Positions 1-8,041 of a stretch of 64,000 nt of DNA are shown piece by piece. The first letter of the stretch is position 1; the number at the start of each line of letters is the position of its first letter. The position numbers and the translations under genes were made by a program. The stretch comes from Kaistella gelatinilytica. Lineage in GTDB: Bacteria; Bacteroidota; Bacteroidia; Flavobacteriales; Weeksellaceae. Under the pieces are notes generated by a model. It did not search any database. It had not been told where the DNA came from and worked only from the letters and a program-made list of their open reading frames with translations. Location of the stretch: the NCBI RefSeq assembly GCF_015679325.1, contig NZ_JADPVI010000002.1, positions 548,798 to 612,797 on the forward strand. Reading direction: 5' to 3'.

Positions 1-1430
1 CGGTCATGGTGGAATATTCCTCCCCAAATACCAATAAACCCCTTCATTTAGGACATATCAGAAATAATTTATTGGGATATTCTGTAGCACAAATTTTAAA
101 AGAAGATGGTTACAACGTCATCAAAACCCAGATCATCAACGACCGTGGAATTCATATCTGCAAATCAATGTTAGCCTGGCAAAAATCCGGCAAAAATGAA
201 ACTCCGGAATCCACCCATTTAAAAGGGGATAAACTCGTAGGAAATTACTACGTCGCCTTCGACAAAGAATATAAAAAGGAAATCGCAGACCTTGTCGAAA
301 AAGGATATGAAGAAGACGTCGCTAAAAAACAGGCCCCGATCATTTTAGAAGCGCAGGAAATGCTGCTTAACTGGGAGAAAGGCGATGAGACCGTAAGAAA
401 TCTCTGGACCGAAATGAACTCCTGGGTTTACGCGGGATTTGCCGAAACTTACAAAAGATTAGGCGTAGATTTCGATCAGGTTCAGTACGAAAGTGACACT
501 TATCTTTTAGGTAAGGATCTCATTCAGCAGGGTTTGATCAATGGTATTCTTTACAGAAAAGAAGACGGTTCAGTTTGGTGCGATTTAACTGACGAAGGAT
601 TAGACCAAAAATTACTCTTACGTGGCGACGGAACTGCGGTTTATATAACGCAGGATCTCGGAACAGCTGTACAAAGATTTCAGGAAAACAATATTCAGAA
701 ATTAATTTACACCGTTGGGAACGAACAGGATTATCATTTCGATGTCCTGATCAAGATCCTTAAAAAACTGGGCTATTCCTGGGCGGCCAATCTCTACCAT
801 CTCTCTTACGGAATGGTTGAACTTCCTGAAGGAAAAATGAAATCCCGCGAAGGAACCGTAGTCGATGCAGATGATCTGATGCAGGAAATGTTCGAAACGG
901 CTAAAGACAAAGCTCAGGAACTTGGTAAACTGGAAACGCTGTCCGAAGAAGACAAAGAAAAATCTTACGAAACCGTCGGTATCGGTGCTCTGAAATATTT
1001 TATGCTCAAAGTAGATCCGCGGAAAAAAATGCTTTTTAATCCCGCAGAAAGTATCGATTTTTCGGGGAATACAGGACCATTTATTCAATATACTTATGCC
1101 AGAATTCAATCCCTTTTAAGCAAGGCAGGAAACACCGCTGAAAAAGTCTCAGATTACGAAATGAACGGTTTTGAGAAGGAATTGGTAATGAACCTTTCCA
1201 ATTTCAAAGCAGTGATTTCACGTGCTGCAGAAACACTTTCGCCGGCTTTGGTGGCAAATTATATTTACGAAGTCGTTAAATCATACAACTCCTTTTATCA
1301 GAATAATCCTATTCTCAATCAGGAAGATGCAAATGCGAAAAATTTCCGTTTAGCATTGTCTGAACTGACGGGTAAAACAATCAAAAAAGGTTTAAATCTG
1401 TTGGGAATTGGCACCGTTAACCGGATGTAA
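1..1430 (+). CDS. argS: Arginyl-tRNA synthetase, 5' end cut by window
   Basis: Class I aminoacyl-tRNA synthetase that charges tRNA-Arg in the cytoplasm. The frame is open at the left edge. The first ATG in the window (base 6) sits inside the catalytic domain, because the signature SSPNTNKPLHLGH follows at once; in full-length ArgS this lies about 115-120 residues in. About 475 residues are present, against roughly 585-590 for the family. The KMSKS loop appears as GKMKSREG near residue 280 of the visible part, followed by the helical anticodon-binding (DALR) domain and the usual ending GIGTVNRM. No internal damage is seen. Downstream lies a dispersed repeat, then menE. Confidence 0.97.
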   Translation, partial: VMVEYSSPNTNKPLHLGHIRNNLLGYSVAQILKEDGYNVIKTQIINDRGIHICKSMLAWQKSGKNETPESTHLKGDKLVGNYYVAFDKEYKKEIADLVEKGYEEDVAKKQAPIILEAQEMLLNWEKGDETVRNLWTEMNSWVYAGFAETYKRLGVDFDQVQYESDTYLLGKDLIQQGLINGILYRKEDGSVWCDLTDEGLDQKLLLRGDGTAVYITQDLGTAVQRFQENNIQKLIYTVGNEQDYHFDVLIKILKKLGYSWAANLYHLSYGMVELPEGKMKSREGTVVDADDLMQEMFETAKDKAQELGKLETLSEEDKEKSYETVGIGALKYFMLKVDPRKKMLFNPAESIDFSGNTGPFIQYTYARIQSLLSKAGNTAEKVSDYEMNGFEKELVMNLSNFKAVISRAAETLSPALVANYIYEVVKSYNSFYQNNPILNQEDANAKNFRLALSELTGKTIKKGLNLLGIGTVNRM

Positions 1431-1435
1431 TATTT

Positions 1436-1576
1436 GGGCGTGACCCTACGTAGCCAAAGCTTTCCCCTACAACTTCGGGTCGGTCTTCGGCTCCCACTCT
1501 TTTTTGTAGAGGCGCGATAAATCGCCGCCTCTACAAAAAAGGAGTTCCGCCTACAACCTCACGCAGGGATTTGCGT
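1436..1576 (+). repeat. Dispersed intergenic element, copy E (reference orientation)
   Basis: Begins with GGGCGTGACCC and ends near TCACGCAGGGAT; GCGTGA and TCACGC at the two ends form a short terminal inverted repeat. The middle is a perfect 16-bp inverted repeat (1499-1514 with 1526-1541) whose loop holds a second small palindrome, GCGAT-AA-ATCGC. The left flank aligns with copy D at 10021 (shared CCAAAGCTTTCCC/CCAATGCTTTTCCC and TCGGGTCGG/TCAGGTCGG). It fills almost the whole gap between argS and menE. It could also act as a transcription barrier after argS, though a good U-tract is lacking. Confidence 0.75.
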
Positions 1577-1599
1577 CATTCAAAACTAGTTTAACAAAA

Positions 1600-2658
1600 A
1601 TGACAATTGATTTTTCTAACTTTTCCATAACCGATATTTCTCCTGAAACCGACTTCGAAATTAAAGTACTGGCTTTTCTGGAAGAATGGCTCAGCGATTC
1701 CAAAACAGTAAAAGTTCAAACTTCAGGTTCCACGGGGACACCCAAGATTTTCGAAGTCGAAAAAGAAAGAATGCGCCATTCTGCAAATATGACTTGTGAT
1801 ATTCTGGGACTCAAAGAAGGAGATTCTGCCCTGCTTTGTCTTCCTGTAGAATATATTTCCGGAAAAATGATGGTTGTTCGAGCAATCGAAAGAAAATTAA
1901 AATTAGTAGTAAAAACACCTTCATCAAAACCAATAACTGATTTAATTGAAAGTATAGATTTCTGCGCAATGTCGCCGCTTCAGGTAGAAAATTCTTTGGA
2001 TAAAATTCATTTAATCAAAAACTTAATTATTGGCGGAGCCGCAGTTTCAGAATCACTAAAGAACAAAATCGCTCAAAAACTCAACAATTCAAAAACTCAA
2101 TCACACATTTTTGAGACATATGGAATGTCAGAAACGCTTTCTCATATTGCCTTAAAAGAAATATATCCTTCCGCGAAAGATTATTTCAGAGCGTTAAACG
2201 GTGTAGAAATTTCTTTGGATGAAAGGAATTGTTTACAAATTTCCGCGCCACAATTAAATCCCGAACTTATTAAAACTAACGATTTAGTTGAAATTAACGA
2301 GGTGAAAGAATCTGATGATGACAAGCGTCATTTTAAGTTTTTGGGTCGAATTGATAATGTGATTAATTCGGCAGGTTTAAAAATCTATCCCGAAGAATTA
2401 GAAAAACTGGTAAAGAAAGAAATCAGTAATGAAGCTGTTTTCTTAGGCGTGAAAGATGAATTACTTGGGCAAAAACTCATCTTAGTTATTGAAGGTTTAA
2501 AAAGCGATAACGTCAAAAAGCAACTGGGGAAAATCATTTACCCTACCAAAAACCATCAACCGAAAGAAATTATTTTTATCGAACTTTTTCCACGGATTTC
2601 CAATGGAAAGATTGATCGTAAAACTTTAGAAAAATTAGTGAAAAAAGATAAGGGATAA
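1600..2658 (+). CDS. menE: AMP-binding ligase, likely o-succinylbenzoate-CoA ligase
   Basis: Adenylate-forming (ANL) enzyme; in the menaquinone pathway MenE activates o-succinylbenzoate with ATP and CoA. The P-loop TSGSTGTPK lies at residues 41-49, the ETYGMSET motif near residue 175, the GRID hinge near 250, and the C-terminal catalytic-lysine motif SNGKIDRKTL at the very end. At 352 residues it is shorter than E. coli MenE (about 450), mainly at the N terminus, which fits the compact Bacteroidota form. No other men gene lies in the window, so substrate assignment rests on family resemblance; a different small acyl-CoA ligase is possible. Start ATG follows the repeat element by about 25 bases. 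Confidence 0.8.
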   Translation: MTIDFSNFSITDISPETDFEIKVLAFLEEWLSDSKTVKVQTSGSTGTPKIFEVEKERMRHSANMTCDILGLKEGDSALLCLPVEYISGKMMVVRAIERKLKLVVKTPSSKPITDLIESIDFCAMSPLQVENSLDKIHLIKNLIIGGAAVSESLKNKIAQKLNNSKTQSHIFETYGMSETLSHIALKEIYPSAKDYFRALNGVEISLDERNCLQISAPQLNPELIKTNDLVEINEVKESDDDKRHFKFLGRIDNVINSAGLKIYPEELEKLVKKEISNEAVFLGVKDELLGQKLILVIEGLKSDNVKKQLGKIIYPTKNHQPKEIIFIELFPRISNGKIDRKTLEKLVKKDKG

Positions 2659-2767
2659 GTATTTTGCAAATTTTGATCAATTTTTAAGTTGGTCTTTTTA
2701 CTTGGCTCTTTTTACTTTTTACTTGGCGCTTGAAAATTTTCCTATTATATTTAACCTTTCTATTTCT

Positions 2768-3163
2768 ATGAAAGATTTCACCAAAGAATTGACGTATAAA
2801 ACTTCCCGCAGCAGCGGCGCAGGCGGACAAAACGTGAATAAAGTGGAAACTTCCGTAACCGTGATGTGGAATGTTGCCGAAAGTGAATGTTTTTCAATCG
2901 AAGGAAAAGAGATGATTTTCGAGAAACTGAAAAATCGCATCAACCTCGAAGGAATTTTACAACTCACCGTTTCTGAAAGCCGAACACAGTTGCAAAACAA
3001 AAAAATTGCGACGGATAAAATTTTAGAGATTGTTGAAAAATCGCTCTTCATTCCTAAAGCAAGAAAAGCGACAAAACCCTCCAGATCTAAAATTGAAAAA
3101 AGGATCAAAGCTAAGAAAGAACTTTCGCAGAAAAAAGAAAACCGAAAGTTCAGAGGGGAATGA
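2768..3163 (+). CDS. arfB: Peptidyl-tRNA hydrolase ArfB (ribosome rescue)
   Basis: Release-factor-like protein that enters the empty A site of stalled ribosomes and hydrolyses peptidyl-tRNA. The catalytic GGQ is at residues 19-21 (context SSGAGGQNVNK), and the protein ends in a basic tail (many K/R) that occupies the mRNA channel. Length 131 residues is typical of ArfB and too short for a classical RF. The open frame extends 22 codons further upstream (base 2702), but that part is hydrophobic, unlike the family, so ATG 2768 is chosen. A hairpin with a following T run at 3232-3264 may terminate it. Confidence 0.93.
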   Translation: MKDFTKELTYKTSRSSGAGGQNVNKVETSVTVMWNVAESECFSIEGKEMIFEKLKNRINLEGILQLTVSESRTQLQNKKIATDKILEIVEKSLFIPKARKATKPSRSKIEKRIKAKKELSQKKENRKFRGE

Positions 3164-3231
3164 TAGATCTGTTCTTTTACAAAATAAAACACTTCGCTAA
3201 AAAATTCATTTTAATTGAACATACAGCCAAA

Positions 3232-3264
3232 CGTGTCAAGGTTTAAAACCTTGACACGGTTTTT
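3232..3264 (+). terminator. Palindrome CGTGTCAAGG..., probable terminator of arfB
   Basis: Inverted repeat with 13-bp arms (3232-3244 and 3246-3258) followed by GTTTTTAG. The core GTGTCAAGGTTT closely resembles the palindrome after htpG at 8011-8037, so it is also a member of a small dispersed palindrome family. Rho-independent termination is inferred from shape only. Confidence 0.6.
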
Positions 3265-3310
3265 AGTTTATAAAACATTCTTTCCTGGTAAGAAAAAATA
3301 CTTTTTATTC

Positions 3311-3490
3311 TAGCCCAGATTGACTCTCTGCTTTTTATTTTTTTCAATGGAATCGTCTAAACTCGTGCCTCGTTTTGCAGCGGCATCCTTTTTTGACGAG
3401 GAACGAGGAGAAAAGACCTGCCTGTCGGCAGACAGGTATAGCGGAAAGCTGGACGGGTTTTCGAACAAATGCCAAATATTTTTGCTCCTG
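3311..3490 (-). repeat. Dispersed intergenic element, copy A (with nested palindrome)
   Basis: Reverse-orientation member of the element also seen at 1436, 10021, 10342 and 43290. The outer end is TAGCCCAGATTGA (TAGCCCCGATTGA in copies B and C) and the other end is GCGGAAAGCTGGACGGG...TTGCTCCT. Between them lies GCGGCATCCTTTTTT, then a different palindrome, CCTGTC-GGCA-GACAGG (3421-3436). This copy is longer than the others and its central stem is less regular. No gene is seen in 3164-3534 apart from this element and the terminator upstream of it. It forms the upstream leader region of the next gene. Confidence 0.65.
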
Positions 3491-3510
3491 AAAAAATTCT
3501 TAAAATTCCT

Positions 3511-3519
3511 TACCTTTGC
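3511..3519 (+). promoter_or_regulatory. -7 promoter box of the DHS-like gene
   Basis: TACCTTTGC matches the Bacteroidota -7 consensus TAnnTTTGY and lies 15 bases before the ATG at 3535. A TTG 26 bases upstream is further away than usual, so the -33 part is uncertain. The box lies inside the longer open frame that starts at 3469, which supports the shorter start. Confidence 0.55.
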
Positions 3520-3534
3520 TCAAATCAAAAAATT

Positions 3535-4509
3535 ATGAATAAACCGATTACGGAATTTCTCGAAAAATATTACCTGCATTTTAATTCTGCAGCTTTAGTT
3601 GATGCTTCAAAAGGTTATGTTGCACACTTGAAAGATGGTGGAAAAATGATGATCACTTTGGCTGGAGCAATGTCTACCGCAGAGATTGGAAAAATTTTGG
3701 CTGAAATGATCCGTCAGGATAAAGTGGATATTATTTCTTGTACGGGTGCGAATCTGGAGGAAGATTTAATGAATTTGGTAGCGCATTCACACTATGTTCG
3801 TGTGCCAAATTACAGAGATTTGACGCCGCAAGAAGAGTGGGCTTTGTTGGAAAAAGGTTTGAACAGAGTTACTGATACGTGTATTCCGGAAGAGGAAGCG
3901 TTCCGAAGATTGCAGAAACATATCGTGGAAATCTGGAAAGATGCAGAAGCGAAAGGTGAACGATTCTTTCCGCATGAATATATGTATAAAATGCTTCTAT
4001 CAGGCGTTTTGGAGCAATACTATGAAATTCCGAAAGAGAATTCATGGATGCTTGCTGCAGCAGAAAAAAACTTGCCGATCGTTGTTCCGGGTTGGGAAGA
4101 TTCTACGATGGGAAATATTTTCTCCAGCTATTGTATTAAAGGTGAACTGCAACCGTCTACCGTAAAATCCGGGATTGAATATATGATGTTTTTGGCAGAT
4201 TGGTATCCGAAAAATTCAGGTGGAAAAGGAGTTGGTTTCTTCCAGGTTGGAGGTGGAATCGCAGGAGATTTCCCAATTTGTGTCGTTCCGATGCTGTATC
4301 AGGATTTAGAAATGACGGATATTCCTTTCTGGTCTTATTTCTGTCAGATCTCTGATTCTACGACTTCTTATGGTTCTTATTCAGGAGCTGTTCCGAACGA
4401 GAAGATCACGTGGGGGAAACTTGATATTACTACACCGAAGTTTATCGTTGAAAGTGACGCAACCATTTGTGCACCGTTGATGTTCTCTTATATCTTGGAG
4501 AATTCTTAA
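3535..4509 (+). CDS. Deoxyhypusine-synthase-like protein
   Basis: Member of the deoxyhypusine synthase family (NAD-dependent aminobutyl transfer from spermidine). Residues that match the eukaryotic enzyme include the Rossmann-type start region (LAGAMSTAEIG), SCTGANLEEDL and, near the C terminus, the active-site lysine motif WGK at 293-295, which aligns with the SWGK motif of human DHS. Length is 324 residues. Bacteria have no eIF5A substrate, so the true reaction is open; homospermidine-type polyamine synthesis is one suggested role for bacterial members. Start ATG 3535 is preferred over 3469 because a promoter box lies between them. A strong terminator follows. No polyamine gene is adjacent. 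Confidence 0.88.
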   Translation: MNKPITEFLEKYYLHFNSAALVDASKGYVAHLKDGGKMMITLAGAMSTAEIGKILAEMIRQDKVDIISCTGANLEEDLMNLVAHSHYVRVPNYRDLTPQEEWALLEKGLNRVTDTCIPEEEAFRRLQKHIVEIWKDAEAKGERFFPHEYMYKMLLSGVLEQYYEIPKENSWMLAAAEKNLPIVVPGWEDSTMGNIFSSYCIKGELQPSTVKSGIEYMMFLADWYPKNSGGKGVGFFQVGGGIAGDFPICVVPMLYQDLEMTDIPFWSYFCQISDSTTSYGSYSGAVPNEKITWGKLDITTPKFIVESDATICAPLMFSYILENS

Positions 4510-4534
4510 GGAAGCAACTTGTAAATAAATTTAT

Positions 4535-4566
4535 AATCGCCTCATTTCTGAGGCGATTTTTTTTTG
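4535..4566 (+). terminator. Rho-independent terminator after DHS-like gene
   Basis: 10-bp perfect stem AATCGCCTCA/TGAGGCGATT (4535-4544, 4549-4558), 4-base loop and a run of T. Textbook intrinsic terminator, 25 bases after the stop codon. Confidence 0.9.
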
Positions 4567-4669
4567 TCTCGGTAAATTGTTCTCGCGCTGATCGAGCAGA
4601 TCTTCTTTTTGTGTTTTTGATCTGCAAAATCTTCGGGAATTGTCACAGTGATTGAGCGTAATTATTGCA

Positions 4670-4696
4670 CACAGATTACACAGATTAGCACAGATT
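4670..4696. repeat. Short tandem CACAGATTA units
   Basis: Three near-identical 8-9 base units (CACAGATTA, CACAGATTA, CACAGATT) at 4670, 4679 and 4689, followed at about 4770 by a diverged CACGGATTACAAAGAT. It lies in the 320-base gap between the DHS-like gene and the alkyltransferase-like gene, in which no gene was seen. Function unknown. Confidence 0.5.
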
Positions 4697-4829
4697 TTTT
4701 AAAGCTTTTAATTGAGTAAAATCTGCGGGAAGTTTAATTTTTTTTTACGAGCTAATTTTTGCATGAATTTCACGGATTACAAAGATCACTTTGCACAAAT
4801 ATGTTGCTGTAAAATCTTACCTTTAATAG

Positions 4830-5135
4830 ATGAATGAGCTATTCGAAAAACAGGTTTTTGAAATCATAATGATGACTCCCAAAGGAAGAGTCACGAGTTA
4901 TGGCGCGATTGCAAAAGCGGTTGGTTTTCCGAATCACTCTCGGCAAGTCGGAAATGTTTTAAAAAATTATGATGAAGATTTTCCAGCGCATTGGGTTTGT
5001 AATTCGTCTGGCAGAATTACGGCAAGTTGTCAACGAGATTTTGTGGGAAAATTGAAATTAGAAGGTGTAGAAGTAAAAGACGGAAAAATTCAGAATTTTA
5101 AAAAGATATTTTGGAATCCTTTGCAGGAACTCTAA
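4830..5135 (+). CDS. Alkyltransferase-like protein (MGMT fold, no reactive Cys)
   Basis: Small DNA-binding protein with the C-terminal domain of O6-alkylguanine-DNA alkyltransferase, 101 residues. The fold elements GRVTSYGAIA (flipping Tyr24) and NHSRQVGNVLK (Arg38 finger) are present. The active-site PCHR becomes PAHW (52-55), so the acceptor cysteine is absent and direct alkyl transfer is not expected. Such ATL proteins bind alkylated guanine and flag it for nucleotide excision repair. Even the usual ATL tryptophan (PWHR) is not conserved in place. A weak promoter (TACCTTTAAT at about 4818) lies just upstream. Confidence 0.85.
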   Translation: MNELFEKQVFEIIMMTPKGRVTSYGAIAKAVGFPNHSRQVGNVLKNYDEDFPAHWVCNSSGRITASCQRDFVGKLKLEGVEVKDGKIQNFKKIFWNPLQEL

Positions 5136-5145
5136 GCTGGAGTTT

Positions 5146-5868
5146 TTACATATCATTCAAATTCGAACCTTTGTCAAAGAGCATCTTTAAATATCCAAAA
5201 AATGCCGGAATTAAAAGCGTCACAAATAAACTGCAAATTCCAAGCGCCCAGATCGGCATATCATCTTTTCGTCCCTGAAAATATTCCCAAATAACCCAGG
5301 AAAGTACGCCAATAAAAAAGAGCATTCCTGCTGGAAATATAAGATACATCACAAATCCTATCCCGATCTTAAAATTAAAAGAAATGTCTTTGTCCAAAGC
5401 GTAAAGAACCATTCCCAATGTTGCAAGACCAAAAACTAAAAAGAAAAACACCGTAAATGCTACCATTACTTTTTTTTGAGAATAACTTTGAACTTTCACG
5501 TGTCGGTCGCCATTTTCATAAGAAACTTTAATTTTCGTCCCAATTTCGATGGGATCACTTGAGCCGTAACCAACTGACTTTCGCAGAAGTTCATTTTGAT
5601 CATTTTTGAATTCCACCACTGCCATTCTGGATCCACCAAGATCTTCATAAGCCACAACGGTCGCATCATATTTTTTATCAAATAAATAAGAGTACGCCGA
5701 ATTTCCGACCACCGAAGCCAAATTAAAAAATATTCCAGAAATTACTAAAGTTGCAATCGCAGGCAACATCATTTCAGAATATGCGTAATTTTCGTCCTCC
5801 CGTCGTTTTTTTTGGTGGAATAAAAACAGGATCACAGCCGTGAAGATCAAAATGGAAAAAATCGTCAT
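5146..5868 (-). CDS. DUF3592-like membrane protein
   Basis: 240-residue inner-membrane protein of unknown function. TM segments near the N terminus (1-18 and about 33-55), a soluble middle part of about 65 residues (VVAYEDLGGSRMAVVEFK...) that looks like the beta-rich DUF3592 domain, then three more TM segments and a short charged C-terminal tail. Its ATG overlaps the stop of the upstream 117-residue membrane gene by 4 bases, so it is the last gene of the operon GIDE-LemA-small membrane protein-this gene. Role not known. Confidence 0.65.
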   Translation of the reverse strand: MTIFSILIFTAVILFLFHQKKRREDENYAYSEMMLPAIATLVISGIFFNLASVVGNSAYSYLFDKKYDATVVAYEDLGGSRMAVVEFKNDQNELLRKSVGYGSSDPIEIGTKIKVSYENGDRHVKVQSYSQKKVMVAFTVFFFLVFGLATLGMVLYALDKDISFNFKIGIGFVMYLIFPAGMLFFIGVLSWVIWEYFQGRKDDMPIWALGICSLFVTLLIPAFFGYLKMLFDKGSNLNDM

Positions 5869-6218
5869 TTCGTAAAACTTTTTTCTTTGGAGATATTCTT
5901 CATAAACAGGACAACCGACTTTTGATTAAACAATACAAAAACTGCCACACAGATTAGAATAACAATGAAAATCAAAGCTAATTTCAATTGTTCGGTTTGC
6001 AGAAAGGCGGAGAAAAAAACAACCGGTGCGAAAAGAATGATGCTTAAACCGATCGTCATAATAATGTATTGAACAATACTTTTAAGAAAAGAAATCTTGC
6101 GCACCACACTGTATAAAGTAAAAAGCCCGATTGTAGAAACAGGTAATCCTATTGCTAAACTCCCCCAAAAACGTCTGGAGTTTACGAATTCTCCTACCAA
6201 ACCTAAATCTATTTCCAT
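5865..6218 (-). CDS. Small membrane protein, unknown
   Basis: 117 residues with three predicted TM helices (about 18-38, 45-75 and 80-103) and a charged C-terminal tail. No family recognised. It lies 11 bases after lemA and overlaps the following DUF3592-like gene by 4 bases, indicating translational coupling in one membrane-protein operon. Confidence 0.65.
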   Translation of the reverse strand: MEIDLGLVGEFVNSRRFWGSLAIGLPVSTIGLFTLYSVVRKISFLKSIVQYIIMTIGLSIILFAPVVFFSAFLQTEQLKLALIFIVILICVAVFVLFNQKSVVLFMKNISKEKSFTK

Positions 6219-6229
6219 TTCAGTTTATT

Positions 6230-6784
6230 TTAAATTTTAACTTCTGCATAATTGATCTCTGCATCTGAAAAATTCAGCATCTGCATCTTTTTATAATTCA
6301 TCAGTTTCGCGAAAATAACATCGGGAAAAATTCCGATTCGAATGTTATAAAGATTGACAGATTCATTGAAATATTCGCGTCGGTCCGCGATCATATTTTC
6401 AATATCACTTAATCGCATTTGAAGCTGTAAAAAAGATTGCGTTGCCTTTAGTTCAGGATAATTTTCAGCAGTTATAAAAAATGATTTCAGCTGAGAATTC
6501 ATCTGTTCTGCAATTTTAATTTTACCGTTTGTTTTCCCGGCTTTCAAGTATTGACTTCGCAGAGCAGTTAAGTCTTTCAAAATCGTGTTTTCATATAACG
6601 CCGTGGCTTTTACAACATTTACCAAATTTGGAACTTCGTCGTTTCTCTGTTTTAAAATAACATCAATATTAGAAAATGATTTGTCTACATTATTTTTTAA
6701 GATCACAATCTGGTTAAAGGAATTGATGACGAAGGAAAAAACCATCACAATGACGACGACAAAAATAAGCAGTGCTATAATCAT
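6230..6784 (-). CDS. LemA family protein
   Basis: LemA family membrane-anchored protein, 184 residues: one N-terminal TM helix, then a long helical domain with the family pattern NNVDKSFSNIDVILKQRNDEVPNLV. Biochemical role unknown; family members are often encoded beside TPM or GIDE-domain membrane proteins, as here. The longest frame starts at 6808 but that codon is TTG and would overlap the upstream gene; ATG 6784 lies 7 bases after the upstream stop and places the TM helix at the very N terminus, so it is used. Confidence 0.88.
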   Translation of the reverse strand: MIIALLIFVVVIVMVFSFVINSFNQIVILKNNVDKSFSNIDVILKQRNDEVPNLVNVVKATALYENTILKDLTALRSQYLKAGKTNGKIKIAEQMNSQLKSFFITAENYPELKATQSFLQLQMRLSDIENMIADRREYFNESVNLYNIRIGIFPDVIFAKLMNYKKMQMLNFSDAEINYAEVKI

Positions 6785-6791
6785 ATTTATC

Positions 6792-7871
6792 TTAGTCAAA
6801 AAAATCAAACGGATTTTTGAAAAATTGTTCCTGAAAGTTAACCGACTTGATGATCAACTTTGTTCCCTGAACTTTCATAGGAATTATTAAAATAAAAGCG
6901 GTGAAGAGCGCAACGCAGAGTACGGTTGCGACTGCTCGCAGCTTTAAAGGGCGCCATTTGTTAGCAAAATTCACAACTTCTAACAAAGCCATTCCAAAAA
7001 CTTTCGTGTTTTCATCATACCGAAAAATATTTTTCGCACCTTCATAAAAAACCTGACCTACCAGGAGCACTTCCGTTTTCTCGTCTAAAATAAATTCGCG
7101 GTATCTTCTACTGCTTTGTTCACTTTCTGTGGTAGCGGGAAAGTTGATCCACTCCAGCTTTTCCGGATGGACTTCGATGCTTCCGGAATCATCATTTAAC
7201 AAAAATTTATTAAAATCTACTTTGCGGGAGATCTCTCTGTAGGAAGTACTTGTTTTTCCATCTTTATCTCTGGAATGGGTGATTTCATCTACCGTATAAA
7301 TACATCCAACACATTTTGCAGAAGACACGGGAGAGATCACATATTCCAATGCTTTTGCTTTCCCGCAGATTTCTGCTAAACCAACTGCTGCACTTTTAAT
7401 TTTTGAGGTTGGTAGATTTCTTTGGTAAAAGAAATATCGGTTCTTATTACTGGGCAAAACAGAACTAATAATGATGAGGAAGAAAATGATAAAAAAAGTA
7501 TAAATTCCGAAATAAAAAAATCCGAGGTAGAAAAAGAGGATCATAAAACCGCCTAATAAAATCTTCCAGACTGGTTTTTTTTGAGCGCGTGATTCCCGGA
7601 ATTTTTCTACTACCGATTCAAAACCGGCTTTCACAAACCCGATAATTCCCAAAAGAAATACGGAAAGAAACAGTGCGATAAATACGATTCCAGAATACTG
7701 GGGCAATAAAAAGAAAGCCAAAATGAGGAGAAGCGGATCGATTACAAAAAAGATCCAGGTTGGTTTTAGATTTAATTCGAAAAGACCGGTTATAATTACC
7801 GTGTGGAAAAGTGCAATTGCAAAACTGAACAAAATCAGGATCGGCAACATTTGCAATGTTATTTCGAACAT
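6792..7871 (-). CDS. GIDE-domain membrane protein
   Basis: 359 residues. Four or more TM helices in the first 140 residues, then a soluble domain (about 155-310) resembling the GIDE domain of mitochondrial E3 ligase MULAN: SPVSSAKCVGCIYTVDEI, a beta-rich stretch, DDSGSIEVHPEKLEW, and a last TM helix near 315-335. The RING finger of the eukaryotic proteins is absent, so ubiquitin ligase activity is not implied. First gene of the operon with lemA and two small membrane proteins; ATG 7871 is followed downstream on the same strand by short gaps only. Confidence 0.75.
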   Translation of the reverse strand: MFEITLQMLPILILFSFAIALFHTVIITGLFELNLKPTWIFFVIDPLLLILAFFLLPQYSGIVFIALFLSVFLLGIIGFVKAGFESVVEKFRESRAQKKPVWKILLGGFMILFFYLGFFYFGIYTFFIIFFLIIISSVLPSNKNRYFFYQRNLPTSKIKSAAVGLAEICGKAKALEYVISPVSSAKCVGCIYTVDEITHSRDKDGKTSTSYREISRKVDFNKFLLNDDSGSIEVHPEKLEWINFPATTESEQSSRRYREFILDEKTEVLLVGQVFYEGAKNIFRYDENTKVFGMALLEVVNFANKWRPLKLRAVATVLCVALFTAFILIIPMKVQGTKLIIKSVNFQEQFFKNPFDFFD

Positions 7872-8010
7872 TTGTAAGGTGTTAATTACAAATATATGAT
7901 TTTATTTAAAGAATTTCTGTGAAAAGTTCATCAACAGGAAATCGGTTTGATTCTGCAAAAAAAAATCGACGGAACAATTGCTCCGCCGAAATTTTAACTT
8001 CTAAAAACTT

Positions 8011-8037
8011 GTGTCAAAGTTCTAAACTTTGACAAAG
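8011..8037 (-). terminator. Palindrome after htpG
   Basis: GTCAAAGTT/AACTTTGAC inverted repeat (8013-8021 with 8025-8033) just after the htpG stop, read on the minus strand; its core matches the palindrome at 3232. A second, imperfect hairpin (about 7966-7990, CGACGGAA...CTCCGCCG) lies further on with an A/T run. Together they probably end htpG transcription. Confidence 0.5.
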
Positions 8038-8041
8038 TATA

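Noticed and set aside
702-1109. 135-codon minus-strand frame inside argS
   Set aside because: Antisense shadow, Phe-rich, no family.
2719-3192. 157-codon minus-strand frame opposite arfB
   Set aside because: Fully antisense to a clear GGQ protein; composition of a shadow frame.
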